The notes: generated from the letters alone by a model not told the origin. A stretch of 64,000 nt of DNA from Saccopteryx bilineata (GCF_036850765.1 NC_089498.1:50023795-50087794), one strand, 5' to 3'. Counted from the first letter of the stretch, positions 1 through 12,820 are shown. Translations and numbers: made by a program.

Positions 1-563
1 CAACATGAGACGACAACTCTCTTAAAGAAGCCAAATGTCTGGGACAAGCTGTGGAAAGAAGCTGTGATTAGTGACAGGCGCCTTGAGGGCAATAACTGGG
101 TCTCACACTCACACCGCTTTGTATTTTAACTCCTTGCACAATGTCACAAAGATAACACTAGGGTAGTACCGAGAAAGGAACCGGAAGATACACAGGAGTC
201 ACACTGCTCATTCCAGCCTTGGCCTGCCTTCTGTGAAGTGGCTGGAGAAGCCGCTCTAAAGCGGTGAGGGATGCAACCTCTCCTTCATACCTCCTTGTAT
301 TTCTGGAAGACCGCCAGATTTCCAGACAGACACCTGAGGATCTGGGTGTTCACTGCCTGCCCTTCTCCATGGGAAGGTGGGAAAGAAAATAAATAAGGAG
401 TCAAAAACTTAGAAGGCAGCCTACATGTTTTTACAGCGTTGAAATGTCAGTATATTTATTTTCTTTCTCATTTTGTGTAAACTGCCACCACTCCTTTCAA
501 CTGTGAGCAGCTGGAGGGCAAATACTGGGTTTGGATTTCTGTATTGCACATGAGCTAGTACAT
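1..563. other. Unrecognised intergenic sequence
   Basis: I see no gene, RNA or repeat that I can name here. Reading frames are short and no splice-bounded coding stretch stands out. Confidence 0.5.
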
Positions 564-751
564 TTAAAAAAAAAATTATTGATTGATTTTAGAGAGAGAG
601 AAAGGTTGAGAGTAAGAGAAACATCAACTTGTTGTTCTACTTATTTATTCATTCATTGGTTGATTCTTGTATGTGCCCTGACCAAGGATCGAACCCACAA
701 CTTTGGGGTATGGGTATGATGCTCTAACCAACTGAGCTACCAGGCCAGGGC
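564..751 (-). mobile_element. Group D tRNA-derived SINE
   Basis: Read on the reverse strand it starts with a tRNA-like head (ccctggcctggtagctcag, then a B-box-like gggttcgatcc). It ends in a CT-rich stretch and an A-tail, seen on the plus strand as a T/A-rich run then gagagagag. The head resembles an Ile or Ala tRNA with an internal pol III promoter. The short open frame across 531-719 is just this SINE read through. Confidence 0.85.
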
Positions 752-3353
752 TTACAATTTTATTTTATGTGGTTTAAACAGTAATGTCCCATTCTAATTT
801 CATTGGAAAAAGACTTTTGGGTCAGTTCCAACCATATCTTGGACCCTGCCAGATGCTGCCCTAAGAGAAAAAGTAAATTAAATGCGGATGAACAAGTAGC
901 AATTGGCATAATTGTTGTATTTTTTTTCATATTGCCTTAAAAAAAAAACCCGTGTTCTTGAAACAGAAGAAAGTTAAAGGCAAATCCCCAGGGTTAGTTC
1001 CTTGTATTTTCTAAACGGGCAGTGGAACACGGTGCTGAGAAGTAATCTGAACCAAGTTACTGGTTGGGCAGAGTTGAGACTCAAGCCCGGGCCAGCTCTG
1101 TGCACGGCATCACTCGGGCTCTAGGTCAACTATTTCAAGACCCCATGATAATTGTAAATTAGACTGTTTATCTTGTTTTAGATTTGATTAATTCTCAAAT
1201 AGTACTTTGGAACTGATATTATTTTACTGCTTCCAAAGACTTGTGAAATAAGAGGCCTGAGCTCCCTTGGACCAAGTTGTGGGCTGTTTACGATACTTGA
1301 ATGTCACACATCATCAGTTTAGTTGTAATGCATCATGGCAACTCACTGAAAAGTAGAATAATCATTCATTTTTACTTTCCCAGGGTTTTTCTTTTAAAGG
1401 GAATGTCTTGAATTCTTTTTCATCTCACTGTCCTGAGAGAGGACATTCTTCCTAAAAGGATTTGAGCAACAAGCAGCTGCATTTTTGGAGTCTATGATTC
1501 TGGCACATCAGAAGTGGGAGAAGACGCATTCAGGGGAAAGGAGGAAGTGTTGAGGTTCATCCTTTCATTTGGACACACTCTCCATAACTTTCTCAGTAGT
1601 GTTCCCTCCAAGATGCCAGTGTGAGACACCGTGGCTGGCACTGATTGTACCAACTCAATCCTTGAGACTCCTCACAACATTTGCATGAAGGTTTTTTTTT
1701 TCTTATTATTTTCTTCCTTCCAAGAACTGATTTGGCTTTCATAATAAACTTAATGAGGTAGTGATTATGACTTAGTCCTTTTATTGTTCAGGAAAGATGA
1801 AATCAGTCATCTCACTCAAATAAATGAGGGAAACACATATACAAAGAATACAAGTGTTGGTGAAACGTTTCTGCTACAGGTTCCCCAACACATTTCCTTG
1901 GGGGTGGGAGGGCTCATCACATTTTAGGGGACCTAGCTTGGAGGCACCACCCCTGGATGACTATTCCAAAGAAATGCAGCTACATTGCCCCCTAGTGGTT
2001 GTGATGCACAAACACTTAATGTTTAACCCCCCCCCGCCCCCCCCCCCCCCCCCCCCCCCGTACAAAAATAAGTTCATCAGTTTCCTAAGGTCAAGAAGCC
2101 CTTAGAGAAATTCCAGTAGCATCCACTCTTCTCAGGCATAGGTACTACTAAGACTAGCAAGATGTGGTCCCTTTCTTCAAGAAACTCATAATCTAGTAAA
2201 AGAGACAGACCTTGTCCTCCCACCCTTACCCCAATCATTTCAGTACAGTAATGACAGGGAGAAACGACGTTTTATTTTGACTTAAAACACATGCACTTCA
2301 CTAACCTCTGATGTAGAATGGGTATGTTGGTGGGAGTCCCCAAAACTACTCTCATAAGGCAACTTTAACAATTTCCAGTTAGGGATTTTATAAGGTAGAG
2401 TTAAAAAGGGAGAACGCTTAAGAGTCACGATTTTACATACCCCTCACTCATATTTGTCTGTTCTCTTGCCTATACCTAATTCAACAGTATAGTTTGTAGC
2501 AGCTTCTTTCCAAACAATCCATCTGGTTTCGTAGATATTTTATTCACTCATACGTTACTTACTTCTTCACATCTACTAAAGGACTTAATTACACTGACAG
2601 GTACAACTGACATAAATAGGTTTGGGAACAGACACAATGGGTCTCAGTAAGCATCCAGTTTAGGAAGTTGGGGTGCAGAAGTATGGGGGCATGCCAATGC
2701 ATCCTAATGTCAAAGGACATTCAGTTTGCTGTGAGCATCAGCCATTATCTTTTTCAGAAGAACTGGAGAGCATAGATCAAACTGGTCTGTTAAAAGAGCG
2801 ATGCTGTGGGAGTGCAGAGGAAGGACACTTAATTAATCAATATAATCTCTTGAACTTTGGAAGAAGGGGGAATGGAGACAGGTGTCAGGTTTTCTTGGGG
2901 AAGAGGATGATACATAAACTGAGACTTGAAAAAAGGGCTGGTTTTGCCAATCCTCCCTTTCCCAAATTGGGGGTGTATGTGAATTTGAAAATTTTAAGGC
3001 AGAGAGCCGCATGAAATAACCTGGTATGTTCAGAATATTATAATTATGTGTATCACTGAGTTTAGCAGCTATAGTAGAAGTGGGGAGAGGGTGTAATAGA
3101 GGATGAGTCATCTACAAGCGGGCAGCTACGTGGTTTTGTATGCTCTTTTCCCCAGGCTCATCAGAGTGCATTAGCCACGTGGCTGGCCTTCCATTGTCCA
3201 TTGGTCAATATGGAACATGTCTCATGTCCAAGGATGAGAAGCCACTGCTGTGAAGTATCTATGGTCTGGTGAGTCAGATGGACAAGTATACAAATAATTC
3301 CAAGGGAATGTGATAATTGCCTGAATAAAGAGATATTAAAAGTCATAGAGAAA
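752..3353. other. Unrecognised intergenic sequence with a poly-C run
   Basis: No gene is supported. A faint MIR-like phrase lies near 1040-1110. The stretches near 2130-2210 and 2760-2950 resemble decayed mammalian interspersed repeat but cannot be named. The 93-codon frame at 1824-2105 has its polyproline from the poly-C run. Confidence 0.4.
2029..2060. repeat. Poly-C homopolymer
   Basis: About 31 bases, nearly all C with one G. Such tracts are length-unstable and hard to sequence, so the exact length is doubtful. Read as protein it gives a meaningless proline run. Confidence 0.95.
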
Positions 3354-3404
3354 GCGCACGCGTGCGTGCGTGCGTGCGTGCGCGCGCGCGCGCACACACA
3401 CGCA
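3354..3404. repeat. Alternating purine-pyrimidine repeat (GCGT)n-(GC)n-(AC)n
   Basis: About 50 bases of nearly unbroken alternating purine and pyrimidine: TGCG units, then CG dinucleotides, then CA dinucleotides. This composition favours left-handed Z-DNA. It is also a dense CpG block in a CpG-poor neighbourhood. Confidence 0.9.
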
Positions 3405-3990
3405 GGCGATGATTGCTGGACTATGAAGAGACTCCAATGAGTGATGAAAATTTAACCTGAGTTTCAGTAACAAAAGAAAGCTAGATAAGAGGGTGATCTG
3501 TCATTGTACTGACAGCTCAGGCTGTCCGCGCTGTGGATCTTGGCTGAATGAAGCACTCATTTCCTACCCTGTCATTCCCTGTGCCACCTTTTGGAACTGC
3601 CCCAGCCTGTAACAAAAGACCCAGGTTGAGCAGAGAAAAGCTACCAACTGCCAGACTGCAGTGACACTGGCCCCCTCACCAAGGGGCGGCCACAGAGCTC
3701 AGCAGCCAGAGGAAAAGCCCTCTCTTCCAGGCAAAAGTAATGCTCTTTTCCCACTTCTTGGGTGAAATCCAGTCCAAAGTTTGGTCTACTCCTTGTATTA
3801 GTTTAAAAAGAAGTACATTTATTAGTATACACACACATTGTTCAAAGTAAAAACAATTAGGATATTTAGGGAAATTTCTCCGAAACTCAACAAACATGAG
3901 TGAAAATATATATTTGTTTAATGTAAGGCAAATCATGTACTTTAGTCAACCAATTGCCTAAATTTTCAACCTTCAACAGGTTTGTTTTTT
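3405..3990. other. Unrecognised intergenic sequence
   Basis: No gene or named repeat is supported. Confidence 0.4.
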
Positions 3991-4331
3991 TCTTTTGTGA
4001 CAGAGACAGAGAGAGAGTCAGAGAGAGACAGATAGGGACAGACAAGCAAAAGTGGAGAGAGATGAGAAGCATCAGTTTTTCTCTGTGGCTCCTTTAGTGG
4101 TTCATTGACTACTTTCTCACATATGCCTTGACTGGGAAACTACAGCAGAGTGAGTGACCCCCTGTTCAAGCCAGCAACCTTGGGCTCAAGCCAGCAACCC
4201 CACGCTCAAGCTGGTGAGCCCACACTCAAGCTGGATGAGCCCATGCTCAAGCCTGTGACCTCGGGGTTTCAAGCCTGGGTCCTTCACATCCCAGTCCAAC
4301 ACTCTATCCACTGCACCACTGCCTAGTCAGG
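3991..4331 (-). mobile_element. Group B tRNA-derived SINE
   Basis: Reverse-strand copy. The plus strand shows the complement of the tail (gagacagagagagagtcaga type), then the repeated 'caagccagcaacc'/'caagctggtgagc' modules, then the complement of the gcctgac head at the right end. The repeated modules in the body appear to have arisen by internal duplication. This copy is moderately diverged. Confidence 0.88.
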
Positions 4332-4344
4332 CCTTTTAAAAGAT

Positions 4345-4760
4345 ATATAGTGTCTGATCTGTGGTGACACAGTGGATAAAGCATTGACCTGGAATGTTAA
4401 GATCACTGTTGCTGGTCTGAAACCCTGGGTTTGCCCAGTCAAGACATATGAGAAACAACTACAAGTTGATGCTTTGCAGTCATCCCTTTTCCTTTTTTCT
4501 CTCTCCTCTCTCTCTCTCTCTTCCTCTCCTGCAGCCATGGCTCAATTGTTTCAAGTGCATCAGCCCTGGGCACTCAGGATAGCTCTGTAGAACCCCCACT
4601 TCAGGTGCTGAAAATAGCTCGGTTGCAGCATGGCCCCAGATGGGCAGAGCATTAGCCCCACACAGGGGTAGCCAGGTGAATCTCAGTCGGAGAGCATGCG
4701 GGAATCTGTCTTTTTATCTCTCCTCCTCTCACTTGGAGAAAAAATAAAAAATAAAATTAT
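4345..4760 (+). mobile_element. Composite SINE: group C head joined to group A body
   Basis: The first ~120 bases are a group C head (tctgatctgtggtgacacag, then aaaccctgggtttgcc). Unlike other C copies it then enters the group A body: cagccatggctcaattg, agatgggcagagcattagcc, gcatgcgggaatctgtc. It ends in an A-rich tail. It could be a true chimeric family, a template switch during reverse transcription, or a C copy inserted next to a 5'-truncated A copy. No duplication is visible at the internal junction. Confidence 0.7.
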
Positions 4761-5864
4761 TAGAACAACATTGAACTAAGCTAGATTTTAAGACACTTTA
4801 TCAGAGGGAAAGGAAGAAGGAGCTAAGGAAAAAAGAACAGGACATTGTGATATTTGGCCTAAAGTTGAGAAAAATCACAAAACATGGTATTTTCAGAGAA
4901 CTTAGAGTTATAATTAGAGAAATTTGTCTTTAATGGTAAGACAGAAATCTTCCATTTAGGGGTAACTTATATGGGGTTACATGGTAAGTGCTCTTTTTTT
5001 CCAATATAACTGAGATATATGTAGTGATATAATTAATTAATATTATATTATTAGAGAATATCATAGTACCATAAGTGGTGGTAATTTATAGAAATATAGA
5101 ATATAATATGTTTGGTATAATTTAATTTATTAGTGGGTCCCAAACATATCATGGAATGATAAGGAGTAAAAAAAAAAAAAATCAGTATTATCTCTCTCTC
5201 TCTCTCTCAATATCTGTCTTTATCTTCTTTAGATGAAGTATAAAAATCCTTAATGGGCCTCAGGCATCCTAAAAATTTTGTAAGAGAGTTTTTTATGGAC
5301 ACCAAGCATTTTCTGAAAAAGTAATAGTTCTACATACATATTACTATTTTTCAAATGTATTTAGATGCAGCAGTAAAGAATAAAATGCACGTTCATTAAA
5401 ACTGCTAATAAAATTCATTTTCTAATCATTATATAATATTTTCAATCATCAAATACTAGAAATACAACTATATTTAAAAAGGGAAATAGTCATGTTACAA
5501 TAAAAATAATAATATTGGCCAAAATTCTTACATGTATTGCTAAAACAACTTATATTTGAGCCTTGAAATTCATAAATTTTAAAAACACTGCCTTTTCTCC
5601 ATTTAAACCCGCCTCCCCTCCACACATGAATACTTGTTTTTTCTTCACTTTTAGTTTTAGAAAAACCCTTCTGCCCTGAGCAAGGGGAAGTTCCTTTAAA
5701 GCCTCAGAAGTCTCAGACTTCACTGTATATTATAACCATTTGAAGAATCACATACCTGGCTAATTAAATCCAAGTCTAAGGATGGATTCCAGGTATCAGT
5801 AGTTTTAGAAGTTCCTCTTCAAGAGACTCATTGGTTTTCGAAAAATAAAGGATCATCAAGATGA
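4761..5864. other. AT-rich unrecognised sequence
   Basis: AT-rich with a short CT dinucleotide run near 5190-5208. No gene or confidently named repeat. A faint hAT-like phrase may lie at 5700-5810. Confidence 0.4.
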
Positions 5865-5997
5865 CCTGTTAAATTGCAGATTGCTACCTCTCCTCCACAC
5901 CCAGAATTTCTCAGGTTCTAGTGTAGGGTACAGAATTTGCATTTCTAAAAAGTCCCCAGGTGATGCTGGTGCTGCTGTTCTAGGGACTATTTCTACA
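5865..5997 (+). mobile_element. MER5A-like hAT element fragment
   Basis: The phrase cagaatttgcatttctaaaa followed by ccccaggtgatgctggtgct matches my memory of MER5A, a non-autonomous hAT-Charlie element old enough to be shared by placental mammals. It is truncated, with no terminal inverted repeats visible at both ends. Confidence 0.6.
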
Positions 5998-6089
5998 GAT
6001 CATTGCCTTAGATATATAGTAGGTCTTCCATCTCATCCACATTTTTTAATTTTTATAGGAGAAAACCAACCCTGGATCATATTCTTAAA

Positions 6090-6105
6090 AATCAGTCACA
6101 TTATA
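6090..6105 (+). repeat. Left target-site duplication of the full-length L1
   Basis: aatcagtcacattata is repeated with one change (t to c) at 14750-14765, directly after the L1 A-rich tail. The 16-bp length fits L1 target-primed reverse transcription and fixes both ends of the element. Confidence 0.85.
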
Positions 6106-6999
6106 GAGTAATGGCAGTATAAGACATACTCCTGATCCCTCCCCTTGAAATTTAAACAAATTGAACAATTATAATACAAAGAAGGAACCCTAGCTGGGCT
6201 CACAGGTGCACCTGAAAGATCCGTGCACTGAATGAATTAAAAGAGGTGTGGGTTAAAAAGGAGGTCAGAAGATAAAACACACTCTTGGTGGGCTCTGCTG
6301 TAGATACAAACCCAGAATGACTGGGTTTTGTTTGTTTTTTCTCTACCCAAATACAGGGAGGAGGGAAGCTCAGGCGAACTGAGTTTTGTCTGAAGGGTAT
6401 GGAGAGGGAAACCCAGAATGACTGGGTCTCCTTCTGCTAGGAGAAGTATTGAGATAGAGGGGCAGAGGGGGAGATAAACCAAAGTGACCAGAGCATGGGG
6501 TCACAGCCAGTGGTCTGCCTGCAGCTCTCACTCCACAGAGACAGAAAACTAAAGTGCAATACCCTAGCCTTCCAGATTCTGCCTCCCTCACCTCACAGTA
6601 TGGAGAGTGGCAGAAACAAATGTCACAGCTACTCTACAGAGCCACTTTCTCCCCTGAAAAACAGAGGTGCTCCTCATCTGGTCCCCAGGTCTGTTGAAAC
6701 ATGGGGAGAGTTCCCAGAAGCCTGAGATCACCATTGCTAGAGCTGTAGAGCCAGAAAGCTGAAGCTGTAAAGCCAAAGCCATAAAGCCCTCACAACATAC
6801 ATCAATGCAACTGCAGCCCCACTTACATCATTATGACAGCAATATCTCAGTGGAGGACAGCTCAGGAATTTCACCAAGCTAAAACTTATAATACAGTGAC
6901 ATGTACTGGAAAAAACCTCTCAAAACTAAAATTTATTTTCCCATTTTTTCCCCTTTTTCTTCTTCTTATTCTTTATTCTCTTTGGAATTTAATTTTTTT

Positions 7000-7733
7000 A
7001 TTTTCATACTTTTTTTTTTTGAGACAGAGAGAGAGTCAGAGAGAGGGATAGATAGGGACAAACAGACAGGAACAGAGAGAGATGAGAAGCATCAATCATT
7101 AGTTTTTTGTTGTGGTACCTTACTTGTTCATTGATTGCTTTCTTTTTTTTTTTTCATTTTTCCGAAGCTGGAAACGGGGAGGCAGTCAGACAGACTCCCG
7201 CATGCGCCTGACCGGGATCCACCCGGCATGCCCACCAAGGGGCAATGCTCTGCCCCTCTGGGGCGTCGCTCTGTTGCATCCAGAGCCAGTCCAGCGCCTG
7301 AGGCAGAGGCCACAGAGCCATCCCCAGCGCCCAGGCCATCTTTGCTCCAATGGAGCCTCGCTGCGGGAAGGGAAGAGAGAGACAGAGAGGAAGGAGAGGG
7401 GAAGGGGTGGAGAAGCAGTTGGGCACCTCTCCTGTGTGCCCTGGCCGGGAATTGAACCCGGGACTTCTGCACGCCAGGCCGACGCTCTACTGCTGAGCCA
7501 ACCGGCCAGGGCTTGATTGCTTTCTCATATGTGCCTTGACCACGGGCTTTCAGCAGACCAAGTAACCTTTCTCAAGCCAGCAACCTTGGGTCCAAGCTGG
7601 TGAGCTTTGCTCAAACCAGATGAGCCCGCGCTCAAGCTGGTGACCCCAGGGTCTCAAACCTGGGTCTTCCATATCCCAGTCTGATGCCCCATCCATGGCA
7701 CCACTGCATGGTCAGGCTATTTTTATACTTTTT
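7000..7733 (-). mobile_element. Group B SINE carrying a nested group A SINE
   Basis: A reverse-strand B SINE is flanked by the duplication attttcatacttttt (7000-7014) and atttttatacttttt (719-733 of the 7 kb block). Its body stops at 7142, where a group A SINE is inserted, and resumes at 7513 with the rest of the B body and head (7526-7718). The B copy is therefore older than the A copy. Confidence 0.88.
7143..7512 (-). mobile_element. Group A SINE inserted in the B SINE
   Basis: Reverse-strand copy flanked by a duplication of the B body: ttgattgctttct at 7131-7142 (12 of 13 bases) and at 7513-7525. Its head, at the right end, keeps a B-box-like gaattgaacccgg complement and ends in ggccagggc. 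The copy is well preserved. Open frames over 7112-7516 on both strands come from its GC-rich body and are not genes. Confidence 0.9.
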
Positions 7734-7920
7734 ATTCTTATTCTTTGAGGTGTTTTGTTTTTGTTTTTAATTTTTATTTTCTGTAGTTTTTCTTTTTTAC
7801 TTGTAATATTTTTATATTTTTATTGTGTTTATATTTTAACTTTTAATTTTTTAGTTTTTTTGTTAGGGTTATTAACAACATCACTCTCAAATGTGATCAA
7901 GGAAGAAGAAATTGAACACC

Positions 7921-8322
7921 AGCCCTGGCTGGTTAGCTTAGTGATAGAGAGCATTGGCCCAGTGTGTGAATGTCCTGGGTTTTATTCCCAGTCTGGAAAC
8001 ACAAGAGAAGTGCCCATCTGCTTCTACACCCCTCCCTTTCTTGCTTCTCTCTCCCTCCCTCCCCCCTCTCTCTCCCTTTCCAGCAGCCATGGCTCGATTG
8101 GAATGAGTTGGTTCCAGGCACTGATGATGGCTCCACAGCCTCTACCTCAGGTGCTAAGAAGAGCTTGGTTGCTGAGCAATGGAGCAACATGCCAGATGGG
8201 CAGAATATCACTCCCTAATAGGTTTTCTGGGTGGATTCTGGTCAGGGCACATGTGGGATTTGGTCTCTGCTTCTCCTCTCACTGATTAAAAAAAATTCTC
8301 TCACTGATTAAAAAAAATTTAA
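7921..8322 (+). mobile_element. Group A SINE, older copy, in the L1 5' region
   Basis: It begins agccctggctggttagctta and runs through the A body (cagccatggctcgattgg, catgccagatgggcagaata) to an A-tail. The last 20 bases before the end (ctctcactgattaaaaaaaa) occur twice in tandem. It is more diverged than the copy at 21821. The 176-codon frame at 7755-8285 is L1 5' region plus SINE read through. Confidence 0.85.
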
Positions 8323-8326
8323 TAGC

Positions 8327-9243
8327 ATGGCTACACAAAACAGAGACGTAGTTCAGAAAGAAAATAAAAAAATCTCCAAAAAAATAAATTTCAATAACAT
8401 GGAAACCTTGGATTTAAATGATAGAGAACTCAAAATTGAAATTCTGAAACTACTCAACGAGATGCGAGAAAACACCAATGGGCAACTTAATGAGCTTAAA
8501 AAACAAAGGAGTGAACAAAATGAATACCTCACCAAGGAGATCAAAACTTTAAAAACAGAGATGAAGAATTCAATACATGAATTGAAAATTGAGGTAACAA
8601 GGTTAGCTAATAGAATAAGCCAGATAGAGAAAAGAATCATTGACATAGAAGATAAGCAACTAGAGATGCTACAGAGAGAAGAAGAGAAAGAATCACAAAT
8701 TTTTAAAAAATGAGAGAGCTCTCAAGAATTCTCTGACTCCATCAGAAAGAGCAATATAAGAATAATGAGTATATCAGAAGAAGAAGAGAGGGAGAAGGGA
8801 ATGGAGAGCCTATTCAAACAAATAATGGAAGAGAATTTCCCAAGTCTATGAAAAGAGTTAGAGCCTTGAATCTAAGAAACTAACAGAATGCTGAGTTACT
8901 TCAACCTAAACAGACCTACTTCAATGCACATCATAATAAAACTGTCAAAAATCAATGACAAAGAAAGAATCCTCGAGGCAGCTAGGGAAAAAACCACATA
9001 ACATATAAAGGATGGCCCATTAGGTTATCATCAGAATTTTCAGCAGAAATGCTGCAAGCCAGAAGAGAGTGGACCCAAAGATTCATAGTACTGAAAAAAA
9101 GGAATTACTAGCCAAGAATACTATATTCATCAAAGTTATCCTTCAAATATGAAGGAAAAATAAAAACTTATGCAGACATACAAAAGCTGAGGGAATTTGT
9201 CACCAGAAAACTCCCAATGCAGGAAATACTCATGGGAGTTATT
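8327..9243 (+). pseudogene. L1 ORF1 (RNA-binding chaperone) remnant
   Basis: It opens with ATG at 8327 and stays open for 128 codons to a stop at 8711-8713. The frame is rich in Lys, Glu, Leu and Ile in a heptad pattern, the trimerising coiled coil of L1 ORF1p. Beyond the stop the same reading resembles the RNA-recognition domain (near 8740-8850: RIMSISEEEE-like), and then the basic C-terminal domain (8920-9240, KLREFV-like phrase). Several stops and frameshifts show that it is dead. Confidence 0.8.
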
Positions 9244-12200
9244 TAACCAGACACAAAGAACAAAACAAATCAAAATTACAAGTAAAAGCTCCAACAAGGT
9301 CACAATAAAAAAATAATAACCTGTGACAACAATAACATAAAAGGGGAAAGGATAAATATCTGCAGTGGCAAAGAAGGATGAAGTCCAGAAGCACTAAGAC
9401 AAAGGATGCTTGTAGATATGTACATTTTTCTCTTAATAACTAAATGGTAACCACTCATGAAAAAGCCACCACTGAAACACACAGCTTAAAAAACAAAGAA
9501 AGAAGGGAAAGAAGTATGAAATGCCACTAAATGAAAACAACCAACAGAAATGCAAAAGAAAAGAACCAAACAAGACACAGAGCTACCAGAAAAAAAAAAT
9601 AAAGAAGCTATAGGAAATCCTCAGTTGTCAATATTTGCCCTAATTGTAAATGGACTGAACTCACCACTAAAAAGGTACAAGTAGCAGATTGGATCAGAAA
9701 GCAAAACTCAATCTTATGCTGCCTACAAGAGACATATTTAAGATGCAAGGACAAAAGTGGACTCAAAATGAAAAGTTGCAAAATGATTTACCAAGCAAAT
9801 AATATCCAAAGAAGAGCAAGTGTAGCCATACTCATATCTGACAATGCTGACTTCAAGACAACAAAGGTAACCAGATAAAGATGGACATTTTATAATGATA
9901 AAAGGGATGTTGTATCGAGAAGACATAAAACTTCTTAATATATATGCACTGAAACAAGGAGCACCATAATATATAAGTCATCTATTAAATGATTTAAAAA
10001 TAGAAGCAGACAAACACACAGACGTACTTGGAGAACTCAACACACCATTGATGGCTTTAGATAGATTATCAAAACAGAAAATTAATAAAAAACTATCAGC
10101 CTTAAATGATACACTGGACCAAGTGGACATAATAGATATTTACAGAACATTTCATCTGAAAACATCAGATTACACATTCTTCTCCAGTGTGCATGGTACA
10201 TTCTCAAGGATAGACCATATGTTGGGCCACAAAACTAACATCAACAAATTCAGGAAGATTGAAATTATACCAAGCATATTTTCTGGTCAGAAGGCTTTGA
10301 AATTATATAGAATTTGACTGGAAAAAGGAAGTAAAAAAACCTAAAAAAATGTAGAAACTAAACAACATACTTATAAAAAATGCCTGGATCAAAGAAGAAA
10401 TAAAAGCAGAGATCAAAAGATACATACAAACAAATGAAAATGACAACGCGACATATCACAATTTCTGGGGTGCAGTGAAAATAGTAATAAGAGACAAGTT
10501 TGTATCATTACAGGCTTATAACAAAAAACAAAAGAGACCCAGTTAACAACCTAACATCACATCTTAAGGAACTAGAAAGAACAAAGGCCACCCAAAGTCA
10601 TCAGAAGAAAGAAAATAGTAAAAATTAGAGCAGAACTCAATGAAATAGAGAACAAAAAAAAAGTATAGAAAAAATTAATACAACAAAGAGCTGGTTCTTT
10701 TAAAAGTCAATAAAATTGACAAACCACTGGCCAGACTCACTAAGACAAAAAGAGGAAGGATTCATATAAACAAAATCCAAAATGAAAGAGGAGAAATTAC
10801 CACAGACATCATACATATACAAAGGATCATAGTAGAATACTATGAAAGATTATATGCCACCAAATTTAACAACCTAGAGGAAATAGCTAAATTCTGAAGA
10901 ACTATACAATCTTTGTGACTGAGTCACAAAGAAGTAAAAAACCTAAATAGACCTATAAGCAGAGAGAAAATGGAAACACATATCAAAAAAATCCCCCAAA
11001 ACAAAAGTCCAGGACCAGATGGCTATACTAGTGAATTCTACCAAACATTCAAAGAAGATTTGGTACCTATCCTTCTCAAATTCTTCCAAATAATGGAAGA
11101 AGAAGCAATACTCCCTAACACCTTTTATGAGGCCCTCATTAACCCTCATACCAAAACCTGCAAGGACTACACATACAAAAAACACACACTATAAACCAAG
11201 ATCTCTAATGAATACAGGTGCAAAAACTCTAAACAAAATACTAGCAAATTGAATCCAACAACATTAAAAAAATAATACATCACAATCAAGTAGGATTCAT
11301 TCCAGAAGGACAAGAATGGTTCAACATGTGAAAATTGATCAATGTAATACACCACGTCAAAAAAGAAAACAAAGAACAAAAATCAAATGGTCCTATTAAT
11401 AGATGCAGAAAAAGCATTTGATAAAGATACAACATCCCTTTGTACTTAAAACACTCATTAAAATTGGAATAGAAGGAAAGTATCTCAACATAATAAAGGG
11501 CATATATGACAAACCATCAGCTAATATCTTATTAGATGGTGAAAGAAATGAAGGCTTTTCCTCTAAATTCAGGAACAAGACAAGGCTGCTCATTTTCTTC
11601 ACTCTTATTCAACATAATTCTGGAAGTTTTAGCCAGAGCAATTAGGCGAGAGAGAAAAATAAAAGGTATCCATGTTGGGAAAAGAAGTAAAGGTATCACT
11701 ATTGCAGATGACATGATCCTGTATCTAGAAAACCCCAGAGACTCCACCAGAAAACTACTATATTAGAAATAATAAAGCAATACAGTCAAGCTGCAGGATA
11801 AAAAAAATCAATATACAATTGTTTATTGCTTTCCTATATGCCAATGATGAAACTTCAGAAAATGAACTAAAAAAAATTGCTTTTATAATTGCAACAACAA
11901 CAAAAATAAAATACTTAGGAATACACTTAACAAAGAATGTGAAGGGCCTATATACTAAAAACTACAAAACATTATTGAAAGAAATTGAAAAAAACACAAT
12001 GAAATAAAAAAATATTTCATGTTCATGGGTTGGAAGAATCAACATATTTAAAATGGCCATATTACCCAAAGCAATATACAAATTTAATGCAATTCCCATC
12101 AAAATTCCAATATTATTTTTAAAAGAAATAGAACAAAAAATCACCAGGTGTGTATGGAACCAGAAAAAACTCCAAACAGAGCAATCCTGAAGAAAATGAA

Positions 12201-12820
12201 GCCACAAGAATCACATTACCAGACTTCAAATTATACTATCGAGCCACTATTATCAGAACAGCATGGTATTGGCAGAAAAACAGACATACAGAACAATGGA
12301 ACAGAGCTGACAGCCCAGATATAAAATCACATATCTATGGACAAATCATCTTTGACAAAAGGAGCCAAAAGCACACCACGGAGAAAAGAAAGCCTCTTCA
12401 ATAAATGGTGCTGGGAAAATTAGAAAGCCACAAGCAAAAGAATGAAACTTGACTACATCTTGTTCCCCTGTACAAAAATTAATTCAAAATGGATCAAAGA
12501 CCTAAATATAAGAGCTGAAACAATAAATTACATAAAAGAAAACATAGGTACTTAACTCATGGACCTTGGTTATAGAGAACAATTCATGAATTTGATTTAA
12601 GGCAAGGGAAGTAAAGGCAAAAAATAAATGAATGGGACTATGTCAAACTTAAAAGCTTCTGCACAGCTAAAAAAACTGACAACAAACCAAATAGGCAGCC
12701 AACTAAATGAGAGATGATATTTGCAAACAACACCTCTGATAAGGGGTTAATATGCAATATATATAAAGAACTCACAAAGCTCAGCAACAACAAGCAAACA
12801 ATCCAATTAAAAAATGGGGA

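Larger units (their letters stand above)
6106..8326 (+). promoter_or_regulatory. L1 5' untranslated region (interrupted)
   Basis: It starts gagtaatggcagtataagac, like the start of many mammalian L1 5' regions, and leads to ORF1. It would have carried the internal pol II promoter of the element. It includes a G-rich first half and a T-rich stretch (6940-7010, 7719-7870), and is interrupted by SINEs. Activity today is not implied. Confidence 0.6.

Noticed and set aside
1824..2105. 93-codon frame with a polyproline run
   Set aside because: The prolines come from the poly-C homopolymer, whose length is unreliable; no domain or splice context.
7112..7516. 134-codon GC-rich frame, with similar frames at 17070-17562, 21839-22240, 42681-43160 and 56963-57614
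   Set aside because: All are group A SINE bodies read in various frames; the same peptides recur at each SINE copy.
8327..8713. 128-codon frame as an intact coiled-coil gene
   Set aside because: It is the first part of a broken L1 ORF1; the rest of ORF1 continues past the stop.
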